From Symsagittifera roscoffensis (taxonomy: Eukaryota > Xenacoelomorpha > Acoela > Convolutidae), in the NCBI RefSeq assembly GCF_963678635.1, contig NC_087066.1, positions 54,204,312 through 54,268,311 on the forward strand: DNA of 64,000 nt. Direction: 5' to 3'. The notes under the pieces were generated by a model. The model did no database searches. It saw nothing but the letters and a program-made list of their open reading frames with translations, and was not told the DNA's origin. A program made the position numbers and the translations under genes. This document shows, in pieces, positions 46,926 to 57,952 of the stretch; position 1 is the first letter of the stretch, and each line of letters starts with the position of its first letter.

Positions 46926-49254
46926 TTATAATTTTGGTTAATATTCTTGTTGCTTCTGATCTAATTAAAACAATATACGTACGTACAGAGTTTAAAATTG
47001 AGTTCAAATTAAGTTTTAAGCGGCATCATGTTGAGACAATGATACAAAAACTTGAATAAAATTTTCGATTTTTCCAAAATTTTCAAACAAAATATTGCAA
47101 TACGATAAGTTTTAGCATGATTTGAGCTAGAAAGCGGGTTATATAATGCTCTCAACATTAACAAAAAAGGTTATAAGAGCTGAATCAATATTGAAACTTC
47201 CGTTTTCTCGGGAAAAAAGTTAAAAATTAATCGTAATTTTTGAGAAAGTAAACAAAATTAATCGAATCTATCCAAAATTTTCCATTTTCAACCTTTTTTC
47301 GGTATTTAACTGATTTTTTATCTAATTTAGGGAGAGGGAGAATTAAAATAGGGCTCTCAATTCAAGTGAACATTAAGAGCAATATTCTACGAAATTTCTA
47401 GATCAAACTCCATGATTTAACTCCTCCTCAGTTTTTTCTCAATGATTAACCCAAATTTGTACAAAAATGACAAATTCTGAGAAATTTTTCACGTTTATAT
47501 TAATGAATTTCAGATCAATGATGAAAAATGAACAATTTATTGCTAAAACTGACTAAAAATGGGATATATTTTCCAGAAAAGTTTCTTCGATATTGGCTCA
47601 AATTCAAAAAATCTTCTTCGTAACTGAGGATTATCTCTCTGTTGCTACTGCAACATAATTTCTATGATTTTCCGTAGAATTGTTTTATGTTTTAGGGTTA
47701 TTCTTGCTTTCTACTTACTGCATGTTGTCGCTTTTGAACGCAAGAAAATTTAGTAAGAACTGGAGAATTTAGGAGGAAAATAGTATCAATTCAACGAACA
47801 ATTTGCTGGCAGAGATGAAATTAGAACTGTTACTGTCTAATTATTACGATAAAAATTAAAAATGTCTTCCTCATTGTTCCCTTGTTCAGTTGCTTCAGTA
47901 ATCTATTTAAGCAAAAATACAACTTTTGGGATCAATAACTATCACTTTTCTTGCAAAATAGTTATTAAATCGCTTTTTATTCTTAATTTATGACGGAAGT
48001 TTTCTCAAAAATATCCAAGTGAGAAACAATCGGTGCTAGTTAAAGCATTCAAAAACATTTGTAAAAAATGAGAATATAAAGGTGTATTTTTACGATTTAA
48101 GAACAAATTAAGAACAGCTCTATTAGTTATAATCTGGAAATCTCCGGAAATACGCAAGGAAACCTAGTTCCTAACATCTACAATATCTAAAAACTTCTAA
48201 AAGAGCGCGTCTCAAAAAATTGATTTAGCAAAGGAAATAAAGGTGCAAGCTGGAACACTTTCATAATTTTCCGATTTTTATTAAGCAAAAATCTCTAATG
48301 TAAAAATATTGAAATGTAGATCTTGAAAGCAAATTTTTGATTTATGCTTGAAAGCAAATTTTTGATTTATGCTTGAAAGCAAATTTTTGATTTATGCTTC
48401 AAGTATCTTTTTCCAAAAGATGTCGGATTGCGTTTATTTTACAAAAATTATCCTCAAAACATCTGATTTTTTATATAATATATAAAATTACCTATTATAT
48501 CAAATGATAACAAACTTTTCTAATGAATTACTTATAAATACAAACCTTTGAAACTTTTTTTTGTCGGATTTTTTCTCAAGATATACTTTGTAAGCAAAAT
48601 TTTAGTAAAGTTATCTCAAAACTCCTAATGAATTAAATTGAATTTTTATCTCATTTTAGCATTTTCTCAGTTTCTGCTTCATCTTTTATCTCCCAATTTA
48701 ATCCAATTTTAGCATTTTCTCAGTTTCTGCTTCATCTACTATCTACCAAATTAATCCAATTTTTTACTTGAAAATTGAATTTTAGATGGAAAAATGTATC
48801 GTTTCAGCGAACATTCGAAAATCCGAAGCTAAATTTTTGCCAGAAATCCTTTGCTAAAAGTCTTTAAATGATTTTCTCAACCTGATAACATTTTATTGCT
48901 GTTTCAAATCTGATTTTCTACAATGAAGTAAGTTTTTGTTCGAGAATGATGTATATAATTATCTTGAAACTTTTAAAGGTTAGCACAAACATACATTTTT
49001 CAATTTTTCTAGGGCAGTTATCATCTTTTTTACTGAAATCGTCAAACAACAGTAGAAAACAAAATTTCTAAATAAAACAACTTAAATCCATAAATCCATT
49101 ATCTACTTAAAAACGCACTTTTACAATCGCTAAACAGGGAAAACTTTAAAATGTCAATTAGGCAAAACCTTTCAATTAGTCAATATTTTACAAATATCCG
49201 GTTTTTTTAGAGTTTTTAAACAAATACTTAAACACTCATTAGCGTATGTTATGC
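46926..49254. other. Polinton-like interior without genes; two small tandem duplications
   Basis: No coding frame on either strand. A 25-base unit (CTTGAAAGCAAATTTTTGAT then TTATG) is repeated exactly three times at 48322-48396. A 53-base unit is duplicated at 48654-48706 and 48707-48759 (TTTTAGCATTTTCTCAG start). In an active Polinton this span would hold structural genes, so they seem deleted or eroded. Confidence 0.7.
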
Positions 49255-49472
49255 AACACTATTTTAAACAAGTTTATCTGTAATTTCTTAGACAAATACT
49301 GGAAAATCATTTGATAACTGGTTACTGTTTTATGTCAATTTTTGATTAAATTTTCATGTTTCGTCTGATTTTTCCTCAGATATCCTAGCTCTAAATGTGC
49401 ACTGCAGTGAAAAAAAAATATTTTTGAACCAACAATTTTTCAATTAACAAACATACAAAACATCAAAAAGGA

Positions 49473-49913
49473 TTACTGAGGTTTAAAATTATCAACAAAA
49501 ATAAGAGCTCCCAAAAATTGGGACAGTTCTTTGAATTCTTTCAAAGTATAGTTGACATAGGCAACTTGTTTCATTGCTTCATTCTCTTTTGCAAAGAAGA
49601 GTCGAATCTGAATGTAGGGAGGTTTGTAAACATTGTACTTCTTGATTGTGACACACACCATGTTGTATGTTGCTATTTCACATACTCTATTACAGATGTC
49701 GAGCTCCTGATCCATAGTTGACTCTTTACCAGATTTGGCTTCATAAATAGGTAGAAGATTTTCAGCATCATGAATAACAGTATTCCGGATTGCCGATGCT
49801 GCTTCTCTTTCTTTTTCACAAAGATAGACTTGTTGGGACTTTTCAAATTGTTCCAAATCAATTATTTTAAAATGAAAAAAAAAGTGAATAAAAACAGCAA
49901 ACTTATTAACCAA
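49473..49913 (-). CDS. PC4-like small protein, cassette copy 1
   Basis: Open frame of 146 residues ending TAA. Visible parts are a charged N-terminal helix (EKSQQVYLCEKEREAASAIR), then NMVCVTIKKYN, PPYIQIRLFFAKE and QVAYVNYTLKEFKELSQFLG. Strand-strand-strand-helix with a x-I-x-I-R strand and an aromatic/Leu helix is the layout of the C-terminal domain of transcriptional coactivator PC4/p15, which binds single-stranded DNA; that assignment is inference from pattern. There is no in-frame ATG upstream of the conserved part, and the preceding TAA lies just before residue 1, so translation starts at an internal ATG or an upstream exon is spliced on. The first 15 residues are Phe/Lys-rich and may be intron or leader. 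Confidence 0.6.
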   Translation of the reverse strand: MVNKFAVFIHFFFHFKIIDLEQFEKSQQVYLCEKEREAASAIRNTVIHDAENLLPIYEAKSGKESTMDQELDICNRVCEIATYNMVCVTIKKYNVYKPPYIQIRLFFAKENEAMKQVAYVNYTLKEFKELSQFLGALIFVDNFKPQ

Positions 49914-49984
49914 TTGTTTTTAACGTGAAAGAAAATCAGAATGGTTATGCTTTTTAGCCTAGCTGAAGTACAAAAACATCCAAT

Positions 49985-50310
49985 CTAACCAGGGAGTTTT
50001 CAAAAATTTGGCTATCAATCAATCAGAATCGAGCATTAATTATAAGGAAGTTTTGTATCTTTTCTGATATCAACTAATCAGAATCGAGCTTCAATATTCA
50101 TGGAGTTTTTTTTTACAAAATTAATGTCAACCAATCAGAATTGAGCTTCAATAGTCATGAATTTTTCAACAGATTTCAAGTCAACCAAACAAAATTCAGC
50201 TCCACTTCTCATGATTTTTTCAACAATTTTAATAATGTTTGTATATATCGAGGATTCCTTCACAGGTATTATTTGTGGTAATAACCAATCAGAATGAAGT
50301 TTTCACAGAT
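49985..50310 (-). promoter_or_regulatory. CCAAT-box cluster upstream of PC4-like ORF, copy 1
   Basis: CAATCAGAATCGAGC and variants occur at about 50018, 50075, 50129, 50181 (AACCAAACAAAATTCAGC) and 50284, spaced roughly 50-60 bases apart except the last. They lie between ORF2 and the PC4-like ORF, so they would serve the latter. The same cluster exists in copies 2 (52038-52268) and 3 (53990-54220). Confidence 0.55.
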
Positions 50311-50560
50311 TTTGAAACACTTTGAGATCAGAACCAAACTATGTTTATGAAACTTCCTATTCAATCAATTTTATTGATTTTTCTAACAAAACTCAGATAA
50401 AAAATTGACAACAAAATGAGATAAATGACATTTCTTGTCTGGTTTATTTTGTTTTTTCGATACTCAATTCAAATTTTGAAATTTCGATCAAAATTTTTTC
50501 GATTTGTTCTATTTCTAACCAGTAAAAAAAGAAATTACCATACTTTTTATTAATTTCTTC

Positions 50561-50935
50561 TTAGTATATTGTAGTATAAAGATCTGGAAGTCTTTTAAAT
50601 TTGGATAATCGATTAAAAAATTTTCTGATAAATCTAGGTTTTGTATTTGTATCAAATTCAAAATAGTAATCGAAATAATGTTCTTTATCTCCAATTTTTG
50701 TTTCATAGGCTCTTCCATTGTTTGGTTTTTTACTGATAGACCACTAAATCTGACTTAACTCTTCTAGATAAAAACCTTGTTGATAAAATTGGCAGTACTC
50801 TTCTTTTCTGAAATCTCCTCTCCATCTTTTTAACAAAACTATTGAACTTTTTGTGTTTTTATACGAGGTAAAACTAATACAATCTCCATCAACGTCAACT
50901 GTCCGCCACTCTTATAGTTTTTTGTAGTATTTCAA
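50561..50935 (-). pseudogene. Cassette ORF2, copy 1 (two in-frame stops)
   Basis: One frame carries WRTVDVDGDCISFTSYKNTK, RWRGDFRKEEYCQFNQQGFY, then after TAG at 50744-50746 continues RAYETKIGDKEHYFDYYFEF to a stop at 50561-50563. This copy has an extra TAA at 50912-50914 just before the conserved Trp. Product not recognised; it is rich in aromatic and acidic residues and probably beta-rich. The alternative frame at 50515-50718 (MEEPMKQ...) is Ile/Leu/Lys noise by composition. Confidence 0.45.
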
Positions 50936-51495
50936 CCTTCAAATCTGATAAGTGTCCATTTCAGACATTGAAAACGCTTTTGATAGAAACATATTTCTTA
51001 CTGAAATAAGCAAAGAAACTTGAAAAAACTTGAATTGTTGTGCCATTTTAAATTTATTTTGTAATAACAATCACCAAAAAATGTTTTTTTCTTTATTGAG
51101 AGTCTAATTAGTTTTCAGGAAATTCATGTAAACAATCAAAACCCCAAAATAAGGCAAAAAAAATTGAAAACAACCAATTAAAATCAAAAAGTCGAAAAAA
51201 TAATGATAACATTTTCAACTACATTCTTGTTTGTTATTTTGTTCATATAGGACAATATTTACCTAAATTTAGAAAAAAACACTATTTTAAACAAGTTTAT
51301 CTGTAATTTTTTAGACAAATACTGGAAAATCATTTGATAACTGGTTAGTGTTTTATGTCAATTTTTGATTAAATTTTCATGTTTCGTCTGATTTTTCCTC
51401 AGATATCCTAGCTCTAAATGTGCACTGCAGTGAAAAAAAAATATTTTTGAACCAACAATTTTTCAATTAAGAAACATACAAAACATCAAAAAGGA

Positions 51496-51936
51496 TTACT
51501 GAGGTTTAAATTTATCAACAAAAATAAGAGCTCCCAAAAATTGGGACAGTTCTTTGAATTCTTTCAAAGTATAGTTGACATAGGCAACTTGTTTCATTGC
51601 TTCATTCTCTTTTGCAAAGAAGAGTCGAATCTGAATGTAGGGAGGTTTGTAAACATTGTACTTCTTGATTGTGACACACACCATGTTGTATGTTGCTATT
51701 TCACATACTCTATTACAGATGTCGAGCTCCTGATCCATAGTTGACTCTTTACCAGATTTGGCTTCATAAATAGGTACAAGATTTTCAGCATCATGAATAA
51801 CAGTATTCCGGATTGCCGATGCTGCTTCTCTTTCTTTTTCACAAAGATAGACTTGTTGGGACTTTTCAAATTGTTCCAAATCAATTATTTTAAAATGAAT
51901 AAAAAGTGAAAAAAAAACAGCAAACTTATTAACCAA
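51496..51936 (-). CDS. PC4-like small protein, cassette copy 2
   Basis: Same 146-residue frame as copy 1, with only a handful of substitutions (Leu to Val near AENLVPIYEAK, Asn to Lys near FVDKFKPQ, and changes in the Phe-rich leader). Core segments VCVTIKKYN, PYIQIRLFF and TLKEFKELSQFLG are unchanged. Retention of an intact frame after duplication fits either recency or selection. Confidence 0.6.
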   Translation of the reverse strand: MVNKFAVFFSLFIHFKIIDLEQFEKSQQVYLCEKEREAASAIRNTVIHDAENLVPIYEAKSGKESTMDQELDICNRVCEIATYNMVCVTIKKYNVYKPPYIQIRLFFAKENEAMKQVAYVNYTLKEFKELSQFLGALIFVDKFKPQ

Positions 51937-52037
51937 TTGTTTTTAACGTGAAAGAAAATCAGAATGGTTATGCTTTTTAGCCTAGCTGAAGTAAAAAATC
52001 ATCCAACCTAACCAGGGAGTTTTCAAAAATTTGGCTA

Positions 52038-52268
52038 TCAATCAATCAGAATCGAGCATTAATTATAAGGAAGTTTTTTATCTTTTCTGATATCAACCAA
52101 TCAGAATCGAGCTTCAATATTCATGGAGTTTTTTTAACAAAATTAATGTCAACCAATCAGAATTGAGCTTTAATAGTCATGAATTTTTCAACAATTTTGA
52201 TAATGTTTGTATATATCGAGGATTCCTTCACAGGTATTATTTGTGGTAATAACCAATCAGAATGAAGT
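52038..52268 (-). promoter_or_regulatory. CCAAT-box cluster, cassette copy 2
   Basis: CAATCAGAATCGAGC (about 52041), ACCAATCAGAATCGAGC (52097), ACCAATCAGAATTGAGC (52152) and ACCAATCAGAATGAAG (52251). Compared with copy 1, the unit around AACCAAACAAAATTC is deleted. Confidence 0.55.
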
Positions 52269-52544
52269 ATTCACAGATTTTGAAACACTTTGAGATCAGA
52301 AACTTCCTATTCAATCAATTGTTTATGAAACTTCCTATTCAATCAATTTTATTGATTTTTTCTAACAAAACTCAGATAAAAAATTGACAACAAAATGAGA
52401 TAAATGAGATTTCTTGTCTGGTTTATTTTGTTTTTTCGATACTCAATTCAAATTTTGAAATTTCGATCAAAATTTTTTCGATTTGTTCTATTTCTAACCA
52501 GTAAAAAAAGAAATTACCAAAATATACTTTTTATTAATTTCTTC

Positions 52545-52919
52545 TTAGTATATTGTAGTATAAAGATCTGGAAGTCTTTTAAATTTGGATAATCGATTAA
52601 AATTTTTTCTGATAAATCGAGGTTTTGTATTTGTATCAAATTCAAAACAGTAATCGAAATAATGTTCTTTATCTCCAATTTTTGTTTCATAGGCTCTTCC
52701 ATTGTTTTGTTTTTTACTGATAGACCACTAAATCTGACTTAACTCTTCTGGATAAAAACCTTGTTGATTAAACTGGCAGTACTCTTCTTTTCTGAAATCT
52801 CCTCTCCATCTTTTTAACAAAACTATTGAACTTTTTGTGTTTTTATACGAGGTAAAACTAATACAATCTCCATCAACGTCAACTGTCCGCCACTCTTTTA
52901 GTTTTTTGTAGTATTTCAA
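52545..52919 (-). CDS. Cassette ORF2, copy 2, interrupted by one TAG
   Basis: The frame from 52919 reads KEWRTVDVDGDCISF, then to GFYPEELSQI, meets TAG at 52728-52730 and continues in the same frame through NGRAYETKIGDKEHYFDYCF to TAA at 52545-52547. An upstream ATG frame (MAQQFKFFQVSLLIS, from 53030) ends in TCA-GTAAGAA, a good splice donor, so a first exon is possible. No family recognised. The single TAG is at the same site in all three copies. Confidence 0.45.
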
Positions 52920-53480
52920 CCTTCAAATCTGATAAATGTCCATTTCAGAGATTGAAAACGCTTTTGATAGAATCATAATTCTTACTGAAATAAGCAAAGA
53001 AACTTGAAAAAACTTGAATTGTTGTGCCATTTTAAATTTATTTTGTAATAACAATCACCAAAAAATGTTTTTTTCTTTATTGAGAGTCTAATTAGTTTTC
53101 AAGAAATTCATGTAAACAATCAAAACCCCAAAATAAGGCAAAAAAAATTGAAAACAACCAATTAAAATCAAAAAGTCGAAAAAATAATGATAACATTTTC
53201 AACTACAATCTTGTTTGTTATTTTGTTCATATAGGACAATATTTACCTAAATTAAGAAAAAAAACACTATTTTAAACAAGTTTATCTGTAATTTCTTAGA
53301 CAAATACTGGAAAATCATTTGATAACTGGTTAGTGTTTTATGTCAATTTTTGATTAAATTTTCATGTTTCGTCTGATTTTTCCTCAGATATCCTAGCTCT
53401 AAATGTGCACTGCAGTGAAAAAAAAATATTTTTGAACCAACAATTTTTCAATTAAGAAACATACAAAACATCAAAAAGGA

Positions 53481-53837
53481 TTACTGAGGTTTAAAATTAT
53501 CAACAAAAATAAGAGCTCCCAAAAATTGGGACAGTTCTTTGAATTCTTTCAAAGTATAGTTGACATAGGCAACTTGTTTCATTGCTTCTTTCTCTTTTGC
53601 AAAGAAGAGTCGAATCTGAATGTAGGGAGGTTTGTAAACATTGTACTTCTTGATTGTGACACACACCATGTTGTATGTTGCTATTTCACATACTCTATTA
53701 CAGATGTCGAGCTCCTGATCCATAGTTGACTCTTTACCAGATTTGGCTTCATAAATAGGTACAAGACTTTCAGCATCATGAATAACAGTAATCACAAAGT
53801 TAGACTTGTTGGGACTTTTCAAATTGTTCCAAATCAA
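53481..53837 (-). CDS. PC4-like small protein, cassette copy 3, internal deletion
   Basis: The 118-residue frame keeps AESLVPIYEAK to the C-terminal FVDNFKPQ, including the whole strand-strand-strand-helix core, but the segment coding for the VYLCEKEREAASAIRN helix is replaced by a short sequence. The deletion changes the upstream frame, so the N-terminus differs from copies 1 and 2. Confidence 0.5.
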   Translation of the reverse strand: MIWNNLKSPNKSNFVITVIHDAESLVPIYEAKSGKESTMDQELDICNRVCEIATYNMVCVTIKKYNVYKPPYIQIRLFFAKEKEAMKQVAYVNYTLKEFKELSQFLGALIFVDNFKPQ

Positions 53838-53989
53838 TTATTTTAAAATGAATAAAAAGTGAATAAAAACAGCAAACTTATTAACCAATTGTTTTTAACG
53901 TGAAAGAAAATCTGAATGGTTATGCTTTTTAGCCTAGCTGAAGTAAAAAATCATCCAATCTAACCAGGGAGTTTTCAAAAATTTGGCTA

Positions 53990-54220
53990 TCAATCAATCA
54001 GAATCGAGCATTAATTATAAGGAAGTTTTTTATCTTTTCTGATATCAACCAATCAGAATCGAGCTTCAATATTCATGGAGTTTTTTTAACAAAATTAATG
54101 TCAACCAATCAGAATTGAGCTTTAATAGTCATGAATTTTTCAACAATTTTGATAATGTTTGTATATATCGAGGATTCCTTCACAGGTATTATTTGTGGTA
54201 ATAACCAATCAGAATGAAGT
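53990..54220 (-). promoter_or_regulatory. CCAAT-box cluster, cassette copy 3
   Basis: CAATCAGAATCGAGC-type motifs at about 53995, 54049, 54104 and 54205, in the order and spacing of copy 2. Confidence 0.55.
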
Positions 54221-54496
54221 ATTCACAGATTTTGAAACACTTTGAGATCAGAAACTTCCTATTCAATCAATTGTTTATGAAACTTCCTATTCAATCAATT
54301 TTTTTGATTTTTCCTAACAAAACTCAGATAAAAAATTGACAACAAAATGAGATAAATGAGATTTCTTGTCTGGTTTATTTTGTTTTTTCGATACTCAATT
54401 CAAATTTTGAAATTTCGATCAAAATTTTTTCGATTTGTTCTATTTCTAACCAGTAAAAAAAGAAATTACCAAAATATACTTTTTATTAATTTCTTC

Positions 54497-54871
54497 TTAG
54501 TATATTGTAGTATAAAGATCTGGAAGTCTTTTAAATTTGGATAATCGATTAAAATTTTTTCTGATAAATCTAGGTTTTGTATTTGTATCAAATTCAAAAC
54601 AGTAATCGAAATAATGTTCTTTATCTCCAATTTTTGTTTCATAGGCTCTTCCATTGTTTTGTTTTTTACTGATAGACCACTAAATCTGACTTAACTCTTC
54701 TGGATAAAAACCTTGTTGATTAAACTGGCAGTACTCTTCTTTTCTGAAATCTCCTCTCCATCTTTTTAACAAAACTATTGAACTTTTTGTGTTTTTATAC
54801 GAGGTAAAACTAATACAATCTCCATCAACGTCAACTGTCCGCCACTCTTTTAGTTTTTTGTAGTATTTCAA
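54497..54871 (-). CDS. Cassette ORF2, copy 3, interrupted by one TAG
   Basis: The protein matches copy 2 through VDVDGDCISFTSYKNTK and RWRGDFRKEEYCQFNQQ, with TAG at 54680-54682 and the frame continuing to 54497. One silent difference from copy 2 occurs in the KPRFIRK segment (AGA against CGA). Confidence 0.45.
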
Positions 54872-55397
54872 CCTTCAAATCTGATAAATGTCCATTTCAG
54901 AGATTGAAAACGCTTTTGACAGAATCATAATTCTTACTGAAATAAGCAAAGAAACATGAAAAAACTTGAATTGTTGTGCCATTTTTTAATTTATTTTGTA
55001 ATAACAATCATCAAAAAATGTTTTTCTTTATTGAGAGTCTAATTAGTTTTCAAGAAATTCATGTAAACAATCAAAACCCCAAAATAAGGCAAAAAAAATT
55101 GAAAACAACCAGTAAAATTAAAAAGTCGAAAAAATAATGATAACATTTTCAACTACAATCTTGTTTGTTATTTTGTTCATATAGGACAATATTTACCTAA
55201 ATTAAGAAAAAAAACACTATTTTAAACAAGTTTATCTGTAATTTCTTAGACAAATACTGGAAAATCATTTGATAAATGGTTAGAGTTTTATGTCAATTTT
55301 TGGTTAAATTTTCATGTTTCGTCTGATTTTTCCTCAGATATCCTAGCTCTAAATGTGCACTGCAAAGAAAAAAAAATAGTTTTGAACCAACAATTTT

Positions 55398-55814
55398 TCA
55401 ATTAACAAACATACAAAACATCAAAAAGGAATACTGAGGTTTAAAAATATCAACAAAAATAGTAGCTCCCAAAAATTGGGACAGTTCTTTGAATTCGTTC
55501 AAAGTATAGTTGACATAGGCAACTTGTTTCATTGCTTCAATCTCTTTTGCAAGGAAGAGTCGAATCTGAATGTAGGGAGGTTTGTTAACATTGTACTTTT
55601 TGATTGTGACACACACCATGTTGTATGTTGCTATTTCACATACTCTATTACAGATGTCGAGCTCCTGATCCATAGTTGACTCTTTACCAGATTTGGCTTC
55701 ATAAATAGGTACAAGATTTTCAGCATCATGAATAACAGTATTCCGGATTGCCGATGCTGCTTCTCCTTCTTTTTCACTAAGATAGACTTGTTGGGACTTT
55801 TCAAATTGTCCCAA
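55398..55814 (-). CDS. PC4-like small protein, cassette copy 4, stop-loss extension
   Basis: The core YNMVCVTIKKYN...TLNEFKELSQFLGA is kept with several substitutions (Tyr to Asn in NVNKPP, Phe to Leu in RLFLAKE). The usual TAA after FKPQ is TAT here, extending the protein by about 13 residues (YSFLMFCMFVN end). This is the most diverged and left-over copy: the array ends right upstream of its N-terminal segment, so it has no CCAAT cluster of its own. Confidence 0.5.
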   Translation of the reverse strand: MGQFEKSQQVYLSEKEGEAASAIRNTVIHDAENLVPIYEAKSGKESTMDQELDICNRVCEIATYNMVCVTIKKYNVNKPPYIQIRLFLAKEIEAMKQVAYVNYTLNEFKELSQFLGATIFVDIFKPQYSFLMFCMFVN

Positions 55815-55822
55815 ATCATTAA

Positions 55823-57952
55823 TTTTTAGTAGTTGAAAGCACGGTTCAAAGTATATTTTCCCCTTGTAGGATTTTCGGAACCAAACAAATCTCCCAATTC
55901 TTTTTTGATTTTTTGAAAATTCAATTTAGTTGGGAACATCTATCAACTTTTCGCGAGTACATTTTGATGAGAAAACTGATCAGATGAGCAGAAATGAGCA
56001 GAAATTAAATCAAAATGGAAGTAAGCAGGATGAGTCATCGCGGTTTCCATGTGGGAAAATAGTGTCAAATATGGAAAGGTTTTTCCTATATGGAAATTGC
56101 GTAGGCATTATTACTACTATATAAATCCACCATTCATGCAAAAATCATTTTTCTCAATGGCAGCCGCTTTGTGTCAAGCTCTTCCCAGTTTTTATTCAGA
56201 TTATAATAATAAATCATTGTTTATTTCTATTTCCAACGAATTTTACGAAAAATAAATAGCCACCCAAGATTATTGCGTGTTCACTCACGATTCTTTCTGT
56301 TACTTGGAAAGTTACAGTTTTCATTTTATTTTAATAGGAACAACTCTCAGCCAAATTCTTCAATGATTAGACAAATATCAATTTATATATCAAGAAATAG
56401 ATTGTCTTTACACTTTGTACAAACACAGATTCTTTTCGATTATTGTCATATCAAGTGGGGAAGTATTCAATCAGTTTAATTGCGGAGTTACGCATAATTT
56501 AAGATGGAAAAAGAGTTGAAAAAATACCAAGCGTATCAAGGAAACGACTCGTTCGGAAAAAGTTCAAAAAAGATTATCTAAGTTGTAATCAAAAACTTGC
56601 ATCTACGCAAACTCTGGGCTCAGCATTTTAGGAAAGAATTCGAAAAGTTCAAAACTCAAAATATGAATCTCATTTGTTCAAAATAATTGATTGTTTTTTT
56701 GATGGTTACGGTTCTGTAAATAGTGAGCGTGTCAATTTTTCTATAAATGTTTAATTTTTTCTTCATAAAAATTTTGTTAAAATTGTTTTTACTTCAATTC
56801 AAACGCGGTTCAACGACTAATTTTATAGATGCGAAAAAAAACATTCACTGTTTAGTAAATATGCGTTATATTAAGAACGTTTTTTTTGCAGGACGCAATT
56901 TTTTTCATACTAATAAAAAACATATATTCGCAAAACCTAATTTCCTTTTTCTTATTATTTAGAAAAATTCGTAATTGATGACTTTGAGTGCTGTTCCCTT
57001 TTTCTAAAACATTAATTATCTGTAATTTTCGATCAATTCACATCCAATAAAAGATTTTTTTAATGATCAAAAATAAAACACAGAAACTCTTTTACTTTAA
57101 TTATTAACAGTGCAATAAAATGCGAAAAAATTTATTTAAATTTTTTCTTAATTTGCCAGATTTTCTTTGATTTTTTCAACAAGTGTGCAAAAACAATTAT
57201 GAAAATTTTGCAAGTTGCAAAAACTGTGAAGGTTAATTAACAATGATGCAAATTTTTTCGAAAAACTTTCTGGTATGATGCAACTTTTTTCATGATTTTT
57301 CAAAATCATATGCTTTCAACTTCTTTCCTCTTATGCAAATGCAAAAAACGCAAAAATATATCATAAAAAAAATTGTTAAAAACTTGCTGAATTTTTTTCA
57401 TTATTGATGACTTTGAGTACTTTTCACTATTTTAATACATTGTTTTTCTGATATTTTTGATCAACATACATGCAAAAAATAGATTTCTTTATGATCAAAA
57501 ATAAAAGCAAGAAATTCATTTACTTTAAATATTAACAGTGCAAGAAAAAGTTGTACAACAATTTTTTAAAAAGGAAAAACAATTAAAGAAAATTTTCTTA
57601 ATTTGCAAGTTTTTATTTGATTTTTAAAAAGTATGCAAAAATGTTAAGAAAAGCAGTGCAAGTTGCAAAAACATGTAATGATGTTTTCATCATGTATGCA
57701 AAAATTGTGATGTTTTTTTATCAAGTCTGTAAAAAATTATCTGAAAAATTTTAGAAGACGAAATTAATTTAATTTTTCTACCATCTTTCAAAAATTTTGC
57801 GTTTTGCAAAGTGCAAAATTTGATTTTTCAAAAAACTGTAATACAAATTTTTCCATAATCTCTTACCTTATCTCTTTGTTCCTATCTCATTAAAATAAAA
57901 ATAGTTGATGCAAGAAATTAAATTACAAAACACAAGACAACAATCATTTTCT
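55823..57952. other. Polinton-like interior without clear genes; diverged 0.43-kb tandem duplication
   Basis: The blocks at 56972-57300 and 57404-57720 share ATTGATGACTTTGAGT, AATGATCAAAAATAAAA/TATGATCAAAAATAAAA, TATTAACAGTGCAA and GCAAGTTGCAAAAAC in the same order, so they are an old tandem duplication. A frame at 55930-56124 (NFSRVHFDEKTDQMSRNEQK) is the only vaguely protein-like piece. Confidence 0.55.

Larger units (their letters stand above)
49255..55822. repeat. Tandem array of a 2-kb two-gene cassette (3 full copies plus a partial)
   Basis: Copies start with AACACTATTTTAAACAAG at 49255, 51279, 53263 and 55213, so the periods are 2024, 1984 and 1950 bases. The fourth copy stops at about 55822, just beyond its first gene. 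Copies are nearly identical, in direct orientation; copies 2 and 3 are closest, sharing AAAATATACTTTT and other indels absent from copy 1. Each full copy holds, on the minus strand, the downstream PC4-like ORF and the upstream ORF2, separated by a CCAAT-box region. Confidence 0.95.

Noticed and set aside
49518-49721. Plus-strand frame (MGQFFEFFQSIVDIGN) repeated four times opposite the PC4-like ORF, also at 51541, 53526 and 55476
   Set aside because: It is the antisense shadow of the better-supported minus-strand frame.
50515-50718. MEEPMKQKLEIKNIIS frame in the cassette (also 52514-52702, 54466-54654)
   Set aside because: Starts with a good ATG but is Ile/Leu/Lys-rich noise; the frame one base away, continuous with the upstream ORF2, is more protein-like. 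Not excluded absolutely.
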